Positions 50,852-59,891 of a DNA stretch of 64,000 bases are shown here, one piece after another. A program made the position numbers and the translations under genes. The notes beneath the pieces were generated by a model, which worked only from the letters and a program-made list of their open reading frames with translations, was not told the origin of the DNA and did not search any database. Within the stretch, counting starts at the first letter, position 1; each line of letters opens with the position of its first letter. This stretch comes from CAZXGD01 sp046350455 (GTDB lineage: Bacteria; Planctomycetota; Phycisphaerae; Phycisphaerales; SM1A02): positions 62,001 to 126,000 of the forward strand of contig JAXMAM010000003.1 in NCBI GenBank assembly GCA_046350455.1, read 5' to 3'.

Positions 50852-51654
50852 GCAGCGTCCGCATCGTGGTCCTTGGCTCTGGAAGCGCTGGCAACTGCAC
50901 CGCGCTGGTGGCAGACCAGGCCATTGTGCTGGTGGATTGCGGCTTCTCCCCCAAGCAGACCCGGCACCGCATGGCGGCCTGCGGGCTTGACCCGTCCAAG
51001 GTGGCGCACGTGGTGCTCACCCACCCAGACTCAGACCACCTGAATGCTGGCTGGGTGCGCACGCTGGGCGGCCTGACTGGCCCCCGCCTGCATGTGGCGC
51101 GCCGCCATCACAACGTGGTGCGCCTGATGGGCGTGCAGCCCACCGCCATGGAAGTGCATGACGACGCGCTGGAGGTGGAGGGCTTCACCTTCACCGCCCT
51201 GCGCATGCCGCATGACAGCCTGGGCAGCTGCGCGTTCCGCATCGAGCGCCGCGAGGTGCGCATCGGCTACGCCACAGACCTTGGCCGCCCCACCACCGAG
51301 CTCCTGGAGCACCTCCGCGGCTGTCCGGTGCTGTGCCTGGAGAGCAACTACTGCCCGGTCATGCAGCAGACCTCGGGGCGGCCGCAGATCCTCATTGACC
51401 GCATCATGGGCGGGCGCGGCCACCTCTCCAACCACCAGGCGCTGCAGGTGGCGCAGGAGCTGCACCGCACCACGCCGCTGGACCGGCTGGTGCTGCTCCA
51501 CCTCTCCCGCCAGTGCAACGCTCCAGAGGTGGTGCGCCGCCTGTACCAGCAGGAGGCGCCAGACCTGCTGGAGCGCCTGGTGATCACCAGCCAGGTGGAG
51601 CCCTCTGCCGCAGTGGACGCTGTGCCCGGCGGGCACGCCACAGCGCTGTTCTAG
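50848..51654 (+). CDS. Metallo-beta-lactamase-fold hydrolase (WalJ/YycJ-like)
   Basis: This 268-residue protein starts at GTG 50848, overlapping the lpxA stop. It begins VVLGSGSAGNCTALVAD, typical of the YycJ/WalJ group of exonuclease-like MBL proteins. Metal-ligand candidates follow: LTHPDSDHLNAGW, MPHDSLGS, GYATDLGR and LLHLSRQCN. In the usual motif THxHxDH the second His is replaced by Asp here (HPDSDH). It could still bind metal. Its role is probably nucleic-acid processing (inference from the family). Confidence 0.75.
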   Translation: MSSVRIVVLGSGSAGNCTALVADQAIVLVDCGFSPKQTRHRMAACGLDPSKVAHVVLTHPDSDHLNAGWVRTLGGLTGPRLHVARRHHNVVRLMGVQPTAMEVHDDALEVEGFTFTALRMPHDSLGSCAFRIERREVRIGYATDLGRPTTELLEHLRGCPVLCLESNYCPVMQQTSGRPQILIDRIMGGRGHLSNHQALQVAQELHRTTPLDRLVLLHLSRQCNAPEVVRRLYQQEAPDLLERLVITSQVEPSAAVDAVPGGHATALF

Positions 51655-51681
51655 CGGCCTCCTCCGCGCGGGTGTGGCGGC

Positions 51682-51687
51682 TACGCT
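51682..51687 (+). promoter_or_regulatory. Probable -10 of purF
   Basis: TACGCT ends 12 nt before ATG 51700. No Shine-Dalgarno is visible. Confidence 0.35.
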
Positions 51688-51699
51688 TATGGATCTCCA

Positions 51700-53616
51700 A
51701 TGGGCGATCGGCTCACCCACGAATGCGGTCTGGCCCTCCTGCGGCTGAAGAAGCCGCTCCACTGGTTTCAGACAGAGCTGGGGGATCCGCTGTGGGGGCT
51801 TCGCCGCCTCTACCTGCTCATGGAGAAGCAGCACAACCGCGGCCAGGACGGCGCTGGCATCGCCATGGCCAAGATGGACATGCCCGCTGGGGAGATGTTC
51901 ATTGACCGCATCCGGTCGGCCAAGCGGTCGCCCATCGAGCGCATCTTTGAGGAGGCGCTGAGACCGGCCGCGGCCATGAGCGCTGAGGACCTGCTGCGCA
52001 CGCACCCCACGGAGCTCAAGCGCCGCATTCCCATGCTGGGCGAGGTGATGCTGGGCCACCTGCGCTACGGCACGCACGCTGGCAACGGCGCTGGCCTCTG
52101 CCACCCGTACATCCGGCACAGCAACGTGGCCAGCCGCAACCTGGCGCTGGCTGGCAACTTCAACCTCACCAACAGCCGCGAGCTCTTCGACCGCCTGGTC
52201 TCCTATGGCCTCAATCCTGTGGGCGACGCCGACACAGGCGTGGTGCTGGAGAAGATCGGCCACTTCCTGGATGAGGAGCACCGCTTCCTTGCCAGCACCA
52301 TGGGGCCGCAGACCTTCCGCGGCCTGGAAGGCCACGAGCTGGCCACCGCCATCAGCCGTGAGCTGGACCTGACCCGCGTGCTGCGCCGCGCCGCTGCTGA
52401 CTTTGACGGCGGCTTTGTGCTGGCTGGCATCCTGGGCAACGGCGACTGCTTTGCGCTGCGCGACCCTGCTGGCATCCGCCCTGCCTTCTTTGTGGACACG
52501 CCGGAGGCCTTTGGGCTGGCCAGCGAGCGCCCAGCGCTGGCCACGGTGCTGGGCGTGCGGTCGGAAGACGTGCACCCGCTGCCGCCCGGCCATGCGCTGG
52601 TCATCAAGGCCAGCGGCGATGTCTCGCTGCAGCCCTACGCAGAGCCCCGCGAAGTGCGCCAGTGCACCTTTGAGCGCATCTACTTCAGCCGCGGCAACGA
52701 CGCGGACATCTACACCGAGCGCAAGGCGCTGGGCCAGCAGCTGGCAGCGCGCGTGCTGGACGCCGTGGACTGGAAGATCGAGCACACGGTGTTCGGGTTC
52801 ATTCCCAACACCAGCGAGACTGCCTACTTTGGCCTGCTGCAGGAGATGGAGCGCCTGGTGGCGCATCGCGCCGGCGACCGCCTGTGGAAGCTGGTGCAGT
52901 CCGGCAAGGCCACGCACGCCGACATCATGCGCCTGGCGCACCCGCGCATCCGCGCAGAGAAGATCGCCACCAAGGACCAGAAGCTGCGCACGTTCATCGC
53001 CAACGACGCCGCCCGCAAGGAGCTGGTGAACCACGTCTACGACATCACGCGCGGCACGGTGCGCCCGGGCGACACGCTGGTGGTGATTGACGACTCCATC
53101 GTGCGCGGCACCACCCTGCGCGAGTCCATCATCACCATGCTGTCGCGGCTGGACCCGGAGCGGATCATCGTGGTCAGCAGCGCCCCGCCCATCATGTACC
53201 CAGACTGCTACGGCATTGACATGAGCCAGCTGGGGCGGTTCATCGCCTTTGAGGCGGCGGTGGCGCTGCATCATGAGCGCGGCACCGCGCGCGTGCTGGA
53301 CCAGGTGGAGGAAAAGTGCCTGGAGCAGCAGCACCTGCCGCCGGACCGCATGCAGAACCATGTCGCAGCGGTGTACGAGGCATTCACGCTGGAGCAGATC
53401 AGCGCCAAGGTGGCGCAACTGGTGCGCGCCCCCTCGCTGGCCTGGCAGGGCAAGATTGATGTCCTCTACCAGAGCATCCAAGGCCTGCATGCCGCCATGC
53501 CCGGCTACACCGGCGACTGGTACTTCACCGGGCGCTACCCCACTCCGGGCGGCTACAAGGTGCTGAACACGGCCTATCTGAACTGGCGCCGCAAGGACGA
53601 GGGTCGGGCGTACTAG
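51700..53616 (+). CDS. purF: Amidophosphoribosyltransferase PurF, long Bacteroidetes-type
   Basis: First committed step of purine synthesis, using glutamine and PRPP. The 638-residue protein is longer than the E. coli enzyme (about 505). The N-terminal glutaminase begins MGDRLTHECGLALLRLKKPL: the likely nucleophile Cys9 follows an eight-residue propeptide that must be removed. EKQHNRGQDGAGIA, LGHLRYGTHAG and an NFNLTN segment follow. The phosphoribosyltransferase domain has the PRPP loop LVVIDDSIVRGTTL. Extra helical segments and a C-terminal extension ending in GDWYFTGRYPTPGGYKVLN match the long form. Confidence 0.88.
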   Translation: MGDRLTHECGLALLRLKKPLHWFQTELGDPLWGLRRLYLLMEKQHNRGQDGAGIAMAKMDMPAGEMFIDRIRSAKRSPIERIFEEALRPAAAMSAEDLLRTHPTELKRRIPMLGEVMLGHLRYGTHAGNGAGLCHPYIRHSNVASRNLALAGNFNLTNSRELFDRLVSYGLNPVGDADTGVVLEKIGHFLDEEHRFLASTMGPQTFRGLEGHELATAISRELDLTRVLRRAAADFDGGFVLAGILGNGDCFALRDPAGIRPAFFVDTPEAFGLASERPALATVLGVRSEDVHPLPPGHALVIKASGDVSLQPYAEPREVRQCTFERIYFSRGNDADIYTERKALGQQLAARVLDAVDWKIEHTVFGFIPNTSETAYFGLLQEMERLVAHRAGDRLWKLVQSGKATHADIMRLAHPRIRAEKIATKDQKLRTFIANDAARKELVNHVYDITRGTVRPGDTLVVIDDSIVRGTTLRESIITMLSRLDPERIIVVSSAPPIMYPDCYGIDMSQLGRFIAFEAAVALHHERGTARVLDQVEEKCLEQQHLPPDRMQNHVAAVYEAFTLEQISAKVAQLVRAPSLAWQGKIDVLYQSIQGLHAAMPGYTGDWYFTGRYPTPGGYKVLNTAYLNWRRKDEGRAY

Positions 53617-53775
53617 CCACTTCGCCCCATGGCCTCTGACGCTGCCAATAACCACGCAGGGACCACCCTTGCGCCTCTGCCGGATTTGTGGTCAAATGCT
53701 CCGTTCCCCCGCGCACGGGCGCGGGAAGGCGTTGGTCCATCCTGCTTCTGAACATCATTCAAGGTCCTCATCCGA
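53617..53775 (+). promoter_or_regulatory. rpsD upstream region with probable promoter
   Basis: TTGCGC (53669-53674), a 17-bp spacer and TCAAAT (53692-53697) could be the promoter, giving a leader of about 70 nt. The leader holds a GC hairpin (CCGCGC / GCGCGG near 53710-53725), where S4 might act on its own mRNA, as is known for E. coli S4 at another site. AAGGTCC upstream of the ATG is a weak ribosome-binding site. Confidence 0.4.
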
Positions 53776-54375
53776 ATGGCTCGCTATCTCGGTCCCAAGG
53801 TCAAGCTCTCCCGGCGCGTCGGCGTTCCGGTCGCCGATCTCCCAAAGCACACCAGCAAGCGCCAGCTGACGCCTCCCGGGCCGCACGGCCTGCGTGGCAA
53901 GCGCGCCAAGCCCTACGGCATCCGCAAGGATGAGAAGCAGAAGCTGCGCTACCACTACAACGTGCTGGAGCGCCAGTTCCGCCGCTACTTCGAAGAGGCT
54001 GGCCGCACCAAGGGCAACACCGGCGAAGTGCTGCTGCAGCTCCTGGAGCGCCGCCTGGACAACGTCATCCGCCGCGCTGGCTTCTCGCGCAGCATCTGGG
54101 GCGCCCGTCAGATGGTGGCCCACGGCAACATCCGCGTCAACGGCGGCAAGGTGGACCGTCCCAGCTACCAGCTGAAGCCTGGCGATGTGATCACCGTCAA
54201 AGAGAAGCTGCACGGCCTCTGCCGCGAGCAGATGGAAAGCCTGCAGGGCCACCAGACCCCAGGCTGGATCGAGGTGAACCCTGCCGAGCTCCGCATCAAG
54301 GTGCTCACGCAGCCCACCAGCGATCAGATTCCATTCGACGTCAACACCAATCTGATCGTCGAGTTCTATCGCTAA
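53776..54375 (+). CDS. rpsD: Ribosomal protein S4
   Basis: This 199-residue small-subunit assembly protein begins ARYLGPKVKLSRRVGVPV and has RKDEKQKLRYHYNVLERQFR, LLQLLERRLDNVIRRAGFS and the S4 RNA-binding domain (SIWGARQMVAHGNIRVNGGK). It lacks the four N-terminal zinc cysteines of the C+ form. The gene stands alone, outside an rpoA/alpha operon, with its own terminator. Confidence 0.96.
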   Translation: MARYLGPKVKLSRRVGVPVADLPKHTSKRQLTPPGPHGLRGKRAKPYGIRKDEKQKLRYHYNVLERQFRRYFEEAGRTKGNTGEVLLQLLERRLDNVIRRAGFSRSIWGARQMVAHGNIRVNGGKVDRPSYQLKPGDVITVKEKLHGLCREQMESLQGHQTPGWIEVNPAELRIKVLTQPTSDQIPFDVNTNLIVEFYR

Positions 54376-54427
54376 GCGTGCGGCGGCCAGTGCCCGCAGC
54401 GCTGGCCCGGACAGTTCGAACTTCTGG

Positions 54428-54463
54428 CCGAAGCACGCAGCCCCGCGTGCTTCGGCTCGTTTT
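54428..54463 (+). terminator. Intrinsic terminator of rpsD
   Basis: An 11-bp perfect stem (CCGAAGCACGC / GCGTGCTTCGG) with a 6-nt loop is followed by CTCGTTTT. Confidence 0.85.
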
Positions 54464-54496
54464 GCAGGATGCCTCTAGACTGGACGCTCTTCCCCC

Positions 54497-56467
54497 ATGA
54501 TGAAGAAACTGTCCGAGTACAACAAGCAGATCATGGCCGGCGTCAGCGTGCTGCTGCTGGTCGTGTTCCTCGCACCCACTGCAGTCACGCAGTGCTCGCG
54601 CCTCAATGCGGGGCACGGGACCACCTGGGCCACCACCAAGGATGGCGACACGCTCACCTTGGGTGACCTGGAGACGGTGCGCAGCCAGCTGCGCACGCTG
54701 GCCACGCTGCGTGAGCTCATGTCCAAGGCGCTCACGCCACAGGCGCTGCAGCAGATCCAGAGCAGCAGCCCTGCCCTGCGCTGGGTGCTCCAGACGCAGA
54801 CGCACGATCCAGCGCACTGGTGGCTCCTGGTCAAGGAGGCCAAGGACGCTGGCCTGGTGGGTGGGCAGGCAGAGGGCAAGCAGTTCCTGACCGCGCTGGC
54901 GGCTGGCAATGCGTCGGCAACGGACACGCTGCTGGCGCAGATGGCGAGCAACAGCAGCCAGACACCAGCAGCGGTGCTCACCACGCTGGCAGAGCTGGTG
55001 GGTGTGAACCGCCTGATGGGCCTGGCCTCTGGCGCACCGCGCCCCAGCGAAGCCCGCCTAAAGGCCACCGCTCAGGAGCTCCTGACCTCTGTGGCCTGCG
55101 ACGTAGTGCCCATCAGCGGCAGCGGCGTGGGCGACGCCATCCAGGTCCCCGATCCAACCATGGCGCAGCTGGAGGAGCAGTTCAAGCTGGGCAAGGCCAG
55201 CCTGCCTGGCCAGGGTCCCGGCGGCTGCGGCTACAAGTTCGACAACCAGGTGGTCATGCAGTGGCTGGTGATTCCAGCAGCAGAGCTCAACCGCAGCACT
55301 GCCAACGACCCTGCGCTGGGCCCTGTGGAGCTGCGCAAGGAGTTCCTGCGCAACGTCAGGCAGTACTCCAGCCCTGCCCCAGCCGGCGCGCCAGAACCGC
55401 CACCGCCCAGCTTTGAGTCCGTGAAGGACCGCGTGAAGGCGGACGTGGAGAAGCGCCTGGTGAAGGAGCGCACCGAGCGCATCGCCACCTACGTGCGCGA
55501 CTGGACCCGCGCCTCGCTGAAGGATGTCCCCACCAACGCAGGCATCTACCAGCTGCCAGCTGACTGGGAGCAGAAGGCCCCCACGCTGGCCAGCCTGGCC
55601 CAGGAATTGGCCACCCGGTTCCAGATTCCAGCGCCCACGGTGGAGAGCACCGGCCCCAACCCCGTGCCGCTGCGCACCGTCTCAGAGAACGCCTTCATCG
55701 GCCGCGCCTCCACCAGCGAGTTCGGCCAGCCAATGAGCATCCTGCGGTTCCTGATGGAGCTGCACGAGTTCAAGCCAGACGGCCGCGTGCCGGTGCAGGC
55801 TGGCGTGGTTGGCCCCATGCTGACCACCCCCACTGGCGACCTGGTGATCTTCCGCGTGGCCAAGGCCGTGCCAGCGCACGAGCCAGCCAGCATGGACGAG
55901 GTGCGCACCGAGGTCATCAAGGACACGCTGGCCAAGCTGCGCTACGAAGCGCTGAAGGCCAAGGCGCCTGAGATCCTGGACCAGGCCATCAAGTCTGGCC
56001 TGGCGGTGGTGGCCAAGGACTACCGCTCCTCGGTGCAGCCGGCTCCCAATGTCACGCTGGCCAACCCGCAGGTGCTCAAGCAGTTCGGCCTGCGCATGGC
56101 CAACTACCCGCCCTCGGCTGGCAACGATGTGGCCACCATCAAGGCCATCATGGCCAAGGCGCTGGCCCTGCCAGCAGACAAGCCCGTGGCTGCGGTGCCA
56201 GAGGCTGAGCGCACCCTGACGGTGGACGCGCCCAACACCATGTCCTTGCTGGTGGTGCGCATCACCAACGTGCAGCCAACTTCGCTGGAGGACTGGACCG
56301 CCCTCAGCAAGACCGGCATGATCGTGGAGGCTTCGCGGCAGGAAGAAGGCCGCGTGGATCCCATGAAGGTGTTCGGTCTTGATGCCATCAAGGCACGCCA
56401 CGGCTTTGCCCTGCGCAACCCAGAGGGCCCAGACCGCCCGATGCCCGTGCAGGCGCCGCAGTTCTGA
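54497..56467 (+). CDS. PpiD/SurA-N-like membrane-anchored periplasmic protein
   Basis: The protein has 656 residues. It has a short cytoplasmic start (MKKLSEYNKQIM), one membrane helix (AGVSVLLLVVFLAPTAV), then a large, mostly helical periplasmic region. The layout resembles PpiD/SurA-type folding factors: an N-terminal anchor, SurA_N-like helices (LGDLETVRSQLRTLATLREL) and a late helical segment (SFESVKDRVKADVEKRLVKE). I do not see a clear parvulin active site, so it may be a chaperone without isomerase activity. This kind of long protein starting with a KKLxEYNKQIM-like motif is common in Planctomycetota. TAGACT (54476-54481) ends 15 nt upstream. Confidence 0.6.
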   Translation: MMKKLSEYNKQIMAGVSVLLLVVFLAPTAVTQCSRLNAGHGTTWATTKDGDTLTLGDLETVRSQLRTLATLRELMSKALTPQALQQIQSSSPALRWVLQTQTHDPAHWWLLVKEAKDAGLVGGQAEGKQFLTALAAGNASATDTLLAQMASNSSQTPAAVLTTLAELVGVNRLMGLASGAPRPSEARLKATAQELLTSVACDVVPISGSGVGDAIQVPDPTMAQLEEQFKLGKASLPGQGPGGCGYKFDNQVVMQWLVIPAAELNRSTANDPALGPVELRKEFLRNVRQYSSPAPAGAPEPPPPSFESVKDRVKADVEKRLVKERTERIATYVRDWTRASLKDVPTNAGIYQLPADWEQKAPTLASLAQELATRFQIPAPTVESTGPNPVPLRTVSENAFIGRASTSEFGQPMSILRFLMELHEFKPDGRVPVQAGVVGPMLTTPTGDLVIFRVAKAVPAHEPASMDEVRTEVIKDTLAKLRYEALKAKAPEILDQAIKSGLAVVAKDYRSSVQPAPNVTLANPQVLKQFGLRMANYPPSAGNDVATIKAIMAKALALPADKPVAAVPEAERTLTVDAPNTMSLLVVRITNVQPTSLEDWTALSKTGMIVEASRQEEGRVDPMKVFGLDAIKARHGFALRNPEGPDRPMPVQAPQF

Positions 56468-56489
56468 TCCGCACTCCACCAGGCACACC

Positions 56490-56903
56490 ATGACCACCGC
56501 CCCTGCTCCACAGCCTGAAGCGCTTCCGAACATCCCCTACGACCTGTTCGCCAAGCTGGATCTGCGCGTGGCCACCGTGCTGAGCGCTGAGCCACACCCC
56601 AACGCAGACAAGCTCCTGAAGCTGAAGCTGGACGACGGCACTCCCGCTGGCCGCCAGGTGTGCGCTGGTGTGAAGGCCTGGTATCAGCCGCAGGACCTGG
56701 TGGGCAAGCAGGTGATCATCGTGGCCAACCTGGAGCCGCGCATGCTGCGCGGTGAGGTCAGCCAAGGCATGGTGCTTGCAGCGAGCGACCTGAAGGAGGG
56801 CGCCACCGCCCCAGCAGATGGCGCCAAGCCTGGCGCAGACGAGCGCGATGTGGTGCTCCTGGGCCTGGCCAAGCCAGTGAAGCCAGGTAGCAAGGTCAGC
56901 TGA
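56490..56903 (+). CDS. Stand-alone tRNA-binding (EMAP-II/MetRS C-terminal-like) protein
   Basis: The 137-residue protein has an OB fold with FAKLDLRVATVLSAEPHPNA, DKLLKLKLDDG, KQVIIVANLEPRMLRGEVSQ and GMVLAAS. This is the C-terminal dimerisation/tRNA-binding domain of methionyl-tRNA synthetase, also found alone (Trbp111-like, CsaA-like). It probably binds tRNA structure in trans with a synthetase. No metG is adjacent. ATG 56490 is chosen because upstream in-frame sequence overlaps the preceding gene. Confidence 0.85.
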   Translation: MTTAPAPQPEALPNIPYDLFAKLDLRVATVLSAEPHPNADKLLKLKLDDGTPAGRQVCAGVKAWYQPQDLVGKQVIIVANLEPRMLRGEVSQGMVLAASDLKEGATAPADGAKPGADERDVVLLGLAKPVKPGSKVS

Positions 56904-56907
56904 GGCC

Positions 56908-59712
56908 CTACGACACGCCCACTGCTGCAGCGTCGCGATCGCTCAGCAGGCCGCCATCAGCCCGCTGACGGACCGTGCCGTCGCGCTTGCGGCTGCGGTC
57001 GCATCGCGGTTCAGCGCGCAGATCCTGCACCTGCACGGCCTTGGCTGCTGGGTCCAGCGTCACGCGGCTCACACCCATGACATCAGCTAGGTCCGCAGCA
57101 AAGGGCTTCAGCGCGCCTTCAGGGTCTGGCAGCACCAGGCCTGCGTCCATGGGGTTCTCGATGCCATTGGCCTTGGCCTCCTCCAGCGCCTTCAGCGCTG
57201 GCTCGCGGGCAGCCATCACGGCGGCCCAGCCCGGCGCAGCAACAAAGTCCAGCGTGGCAAACTGCTCGAACGCCACACTGCCCGCCTGCGGACCGCGGAG
57301 CGCCGCCAGCGCCTCGTCTGCGGTGTGCGGCAGGATGGGAGCCAGCATGCGGATCAGGCCCTCTGCGGTGGCCAGCATCACGCGCTGCGTGGCGCGGCGG
57401 CGCTGGCTGTCAGCGCGGTCGCAGTACATGCGGTCCTTGGTGGCTGCAAAGTAGACCGCGCTGAGCGTGGTGTTGCAGAACTCAAAGATGGCCAGGTGCG
57501 CCTGGCGGAAGTCAAAGTCCGCGTACGCAGCACGCACCTGCCGCTGCACGCTGGCAAGCTCGCCCAGCGCCCAGCCATCCAGCGTGCCGGGGGCAGTGGC
57601 AGCCAGAGCCTGCGCTTCGTCAGCGGCTGGCTGGTAGTCGTAGAGGTTGCTCAGCAGGTAGCGCAGCGTGTTGCGCACCTTGCGGTAGCTCTCGCCAGCG
57701 CCAGCAAAGAAGGTCTTGTCGGCGCGAATGTCGCCTGCGTAGTCCACGCTGCTCACCCACCAGCGGCAGACTTCTGCGCCCATGTCCTTCAGCAGGTCAT
57801 CCACATCCAGGGCGTTGCCCTTGCTCTTGGACATCTTGCGCCCGTCCTTGTCCACGATGAACCCGTGGGTGACCAGCGCCTGGAATGGCGGCTTGCCTGT
57901 GGCGCCCAGCGCTGGCAGCAGGCTGAGCTGGAACCATCCGCGGTGCTGGTCGCTCCCCTCCAGGTACAGGCGCGCTGGGCACGGCAGGCCGCGCTCGCGC
58001 AGCACCGCATTCCAGCTGGAGCCGCTCTCGAACCACACGTCAAAGATGTCATGCTGCTTGACCAGCCCGGCCACGGTGGCGCCCCTGGGGGCGTGCGGAT
58101 CAGTGGATGGGTCGTAGCCAGCCAGGAGCTGCGCTGGCGTCTCCTGGAACCATGCGTCGCTGCCGCGTGCGCGGAAGCTGGCTGCCACCGCACGCACCGA
58201 GGCTGCGGTCATGAGCACCTGGCCATCGGCGGTGCGGAAGGCCGGGATGGGCAGCCCCCACGAACGCTGGCGGCTGATGCACCAGTCCGGGCGTGACTCC
58301 AGCATGCCGCGCAGGCGGTTGCGGCCCCACGCTGGCACAAAGTCCACGGTCTGCTCGGTGGCAGCCAATGCCAGCTGCCGCAGCGACTGGCTGTCGCGCG
58401 TGGTGGGCCGGTCCACGCCGATGAACCACTGCTCGGTGGCGCGGAAGATCACAGGCGTGCCGCTGCGCCAGTCGTGCGGGTAGGAGTGGCTGATGGTCAG
58501 CTCGTGGAACAGGTGGCCGCTGGTGCGCAGGCTCTCTGCCACCAGGGTGTTGCCCTCCCACACGCTCTTGCCCTGCAGCCACGCTGGCACGGTGGCGTCG
58601 TAGGTGCCGTCGTCGCGCACAGGGCAGTAGATGTCCAGGCCTTCCTTCAGGCCAGTGCGGTAGTCCTCTACACCGTGTCCAGGCGCTGTGTGCACCAGGC
58701 CTGTGCCATCCTCCAGCGTGACGTACTCCGCAGCCACAACAGGGCTCTGCCGGTCGCAGAAGGGATGCCTGTACTGCAGGCCCACCAGCGCGCTGCCAGG
58801 AGCTTCTGCCAGCACCTTCACGCTGCTGGCACCAGCCAGCTTGGTGACCGCCTCCACGCGGCCAGAGGCCAGCACGGAAATGTTGCCGTCTACCTCCACC
58901 AGCGCGTACTGGTACTCCGGGTGCACTGCGATGGCCAGGTTGGCTGGCAGCGTCCACGGAGTGGTGGTCCAGATCATGAAGCTGGGCGTGCAGTCCAGCT
59001 CCACGCCAAAGGCCTTCTCCACCGCCGGGCGGTCCACAGCCTCAAAGTCCACGTACACGCTGGGGTCGTCGCGGTCTTCGTACTCCAGCTCTGCCTCAGC
59101 CAGCGCGGTGCGGTTGGCGATGCTCCAGTGCACGGGCTTCAGCGCGCGGTAGACCAGCCCCTGCTCGATGAGCTGCGCAAAGTCCTCCAGCACAGCGCCT
59201 TCGTAGGCTGGCGCCATGGTCAGATAGGGGTTCTGGTAGTCGGCCAGCGTCAAGAGGCGCTGCATCTGGCCCATCTGCAGCTTGATGAACTTCTCGGCAG
59301 AGGCCTTGCACTCGCGCCGGATCACCATGCGCGCCTGGTCCTCCGGCAGCTCCAGCACCTTCTGAAGCTTGCCCTTCTCGTTCAGTTCGGTCACCACCTT
59401 GTGCTCGATCGGCAGACCGTGGCAGTCCCAGCCCGGAACATACGGGCAGGCCATGCCCTCCATCAGGCGGCTGCGCACCACCATGTCCTTCAGCACCTTG
59501 TTCAGCAGATGGCCAAGATGGATGGAGCCGTTGGCGTACGGCGGGCCGTCGTGAAACCCGAACACGGGCGCACCCGCCCGCGCCTTCTGCACGGCTGCGT
59601 ACAGCCCCTCCTGCTGCCAGCGAGCCACCGTCTGCGGCTCTGCCTGGGCCAGGTTGGCCTTCATGGCAAAGGAGGTCTTGGGCAGGTTCAACGTGGCCTT
59701 GTAGTCAGGCAT
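56908..59712 (-). CDS. ileS: Isoleucyl-tRNA synthetase
   Basis: The 934-residue class I synthetase has DGPPYANGSIHLGHLLNKVL (HIGH region), PGWDCHGLPIEHKV, the editing-domain MIWTTTPWTLPANLAIAVHP, the isoleucine-pocket DVWFESGSSW, EGSDQHRGWFQ and KMSKSKGNALDVDDLL. The C-terminal zinc site is degenerate: of the usual four cysteines only one remains (PRCDRSRKRDGTVRQRADGG). GAGGAACC upstream of the ATG is a fair ribosome-binding site. It starts 2 nt after the small gene upstream and is the last gene of the ZIP operon. Confidence 0.96.
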   Translation of the reverse strand: MPDYKATLNLPKTSFAMKANLAQAEPQTVARWQQEGLYAAVQKARAGAPVFGFHDGPPYANGSIHLGHLLNKVLKDMVVRSRLMEGMACPYVPGWDCHGLPIEHKVVTELNEKGKLQKVLELPEDQARMVIRRECKASAEKFIKLQMGQMQRLLTLADYQNPYLTMAPAYEGAVLEDFAQLIEQGLVYRALKPVHWSIANRTALAEAELEYEDRDDPSVYVDFEAVDRPAVEKAFGVELDCTPSFMIWTTTPWTLPANLAIAVHPEYQYALVEVDGNISVLASGRVEAVTKLAGASSVKVLAEAPGSALVGLQYRHPFCDRQSPVVAAEYVTLEDGTGLVHTAPGHGVEDYRTGLKEGLDIYCPVRDDGTYDATVPAWLQGKSVWEGNTLVAESLRTSGHLFHELTISHSYPHDWRSGTPVIFRATEQWFIGVDRPTTRDSQSLRQLALAATEQTVDFVPAWGRNRLRGMLESRPDWCISRQRSWGLPIPAFRTADGQVLMTAASVRAVAASFRARGSDAWFQETPAQLLAGYDPSTDPHAPRGATVAGLVKQHDIFDVWFESGSSWNAVLRERGLPCPARLYLEGSDQHRGWFQLSLLPALGATGKPPFQALVTHGFIVDKDGRKMSKSKGNALDVDDLLKDMGAEVCRWWVSSVDYAGDIRADKTFFAGAGESYRKVRNTLRYLLSNLYDYQPAADEAQALAATAPGTLDGWALGELASVQRQVRAAYADFDFRQAHLAIFEFCNTTLSAVYFAATKDRMYCDRADSQRRRATQRVMLATAEGLIRMLAPILPHTADEALAALRGPQAGSVAFEQFATLDFVAAPGWAAVMAAREPALKALEEAKANGIENPMDAGLVLPDPEGALKPFAADLADVMGVSRVTLDPAAKAVQVQDLRAEPRCDRSRKRDGTVRQRADGGLLSDRDAAAVGVS

Positions 59713-59714
59713 GG

Positions 59715-59891
59715 CTATTCAGGTTCCTCGCCAGGCTTCACTGCCTCATCCAGGTACTTCTGGAACTCGCCCATCTTGTAGCTGACAAAGCAGAAGACAT
59801 GGTGCAGCGTGAACCACTCCAGGTCCTGCGGGTCCTTGTCCAGGTCGGTGCGCAAGCGGTTGAGCTCTGCTAGTACGCGTTCAGCCTTCAT
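59715..59891 (-). CDS. 58-residue protein of unknown function between the ZIP and ileS genes
   Basis: This short frame starts at ATG 59891, whose first bases overlap the ZIP stop (ATGA, 59888-59891), and stops at 59715, 2 nt before the ileS start. The product begins MKAERVLAELNRLRTDLDKD, continues PQDLEWFTLHHVFCFVSYKM and ends with GEFQKYLDEAVKPGEEPE. It is acidic, probably helical and cytoplasmic. The tight coupling on both sides is the main support that it is real. I do not recognise the family. Confidence 0.65.
   Translation of the reverse strand: MKAERVLAELNRLRTDLDKDPQDLEWFTLHHVFCFVSYKMGEFQKYLDEAVKPGEEPE

Noticed and set aside
52000..53616. PurF fusion of two genes
   Set aside because: The extra length matches the known long Bacteroidetes-type PurF, and both catalytic motifs lie in one frame.
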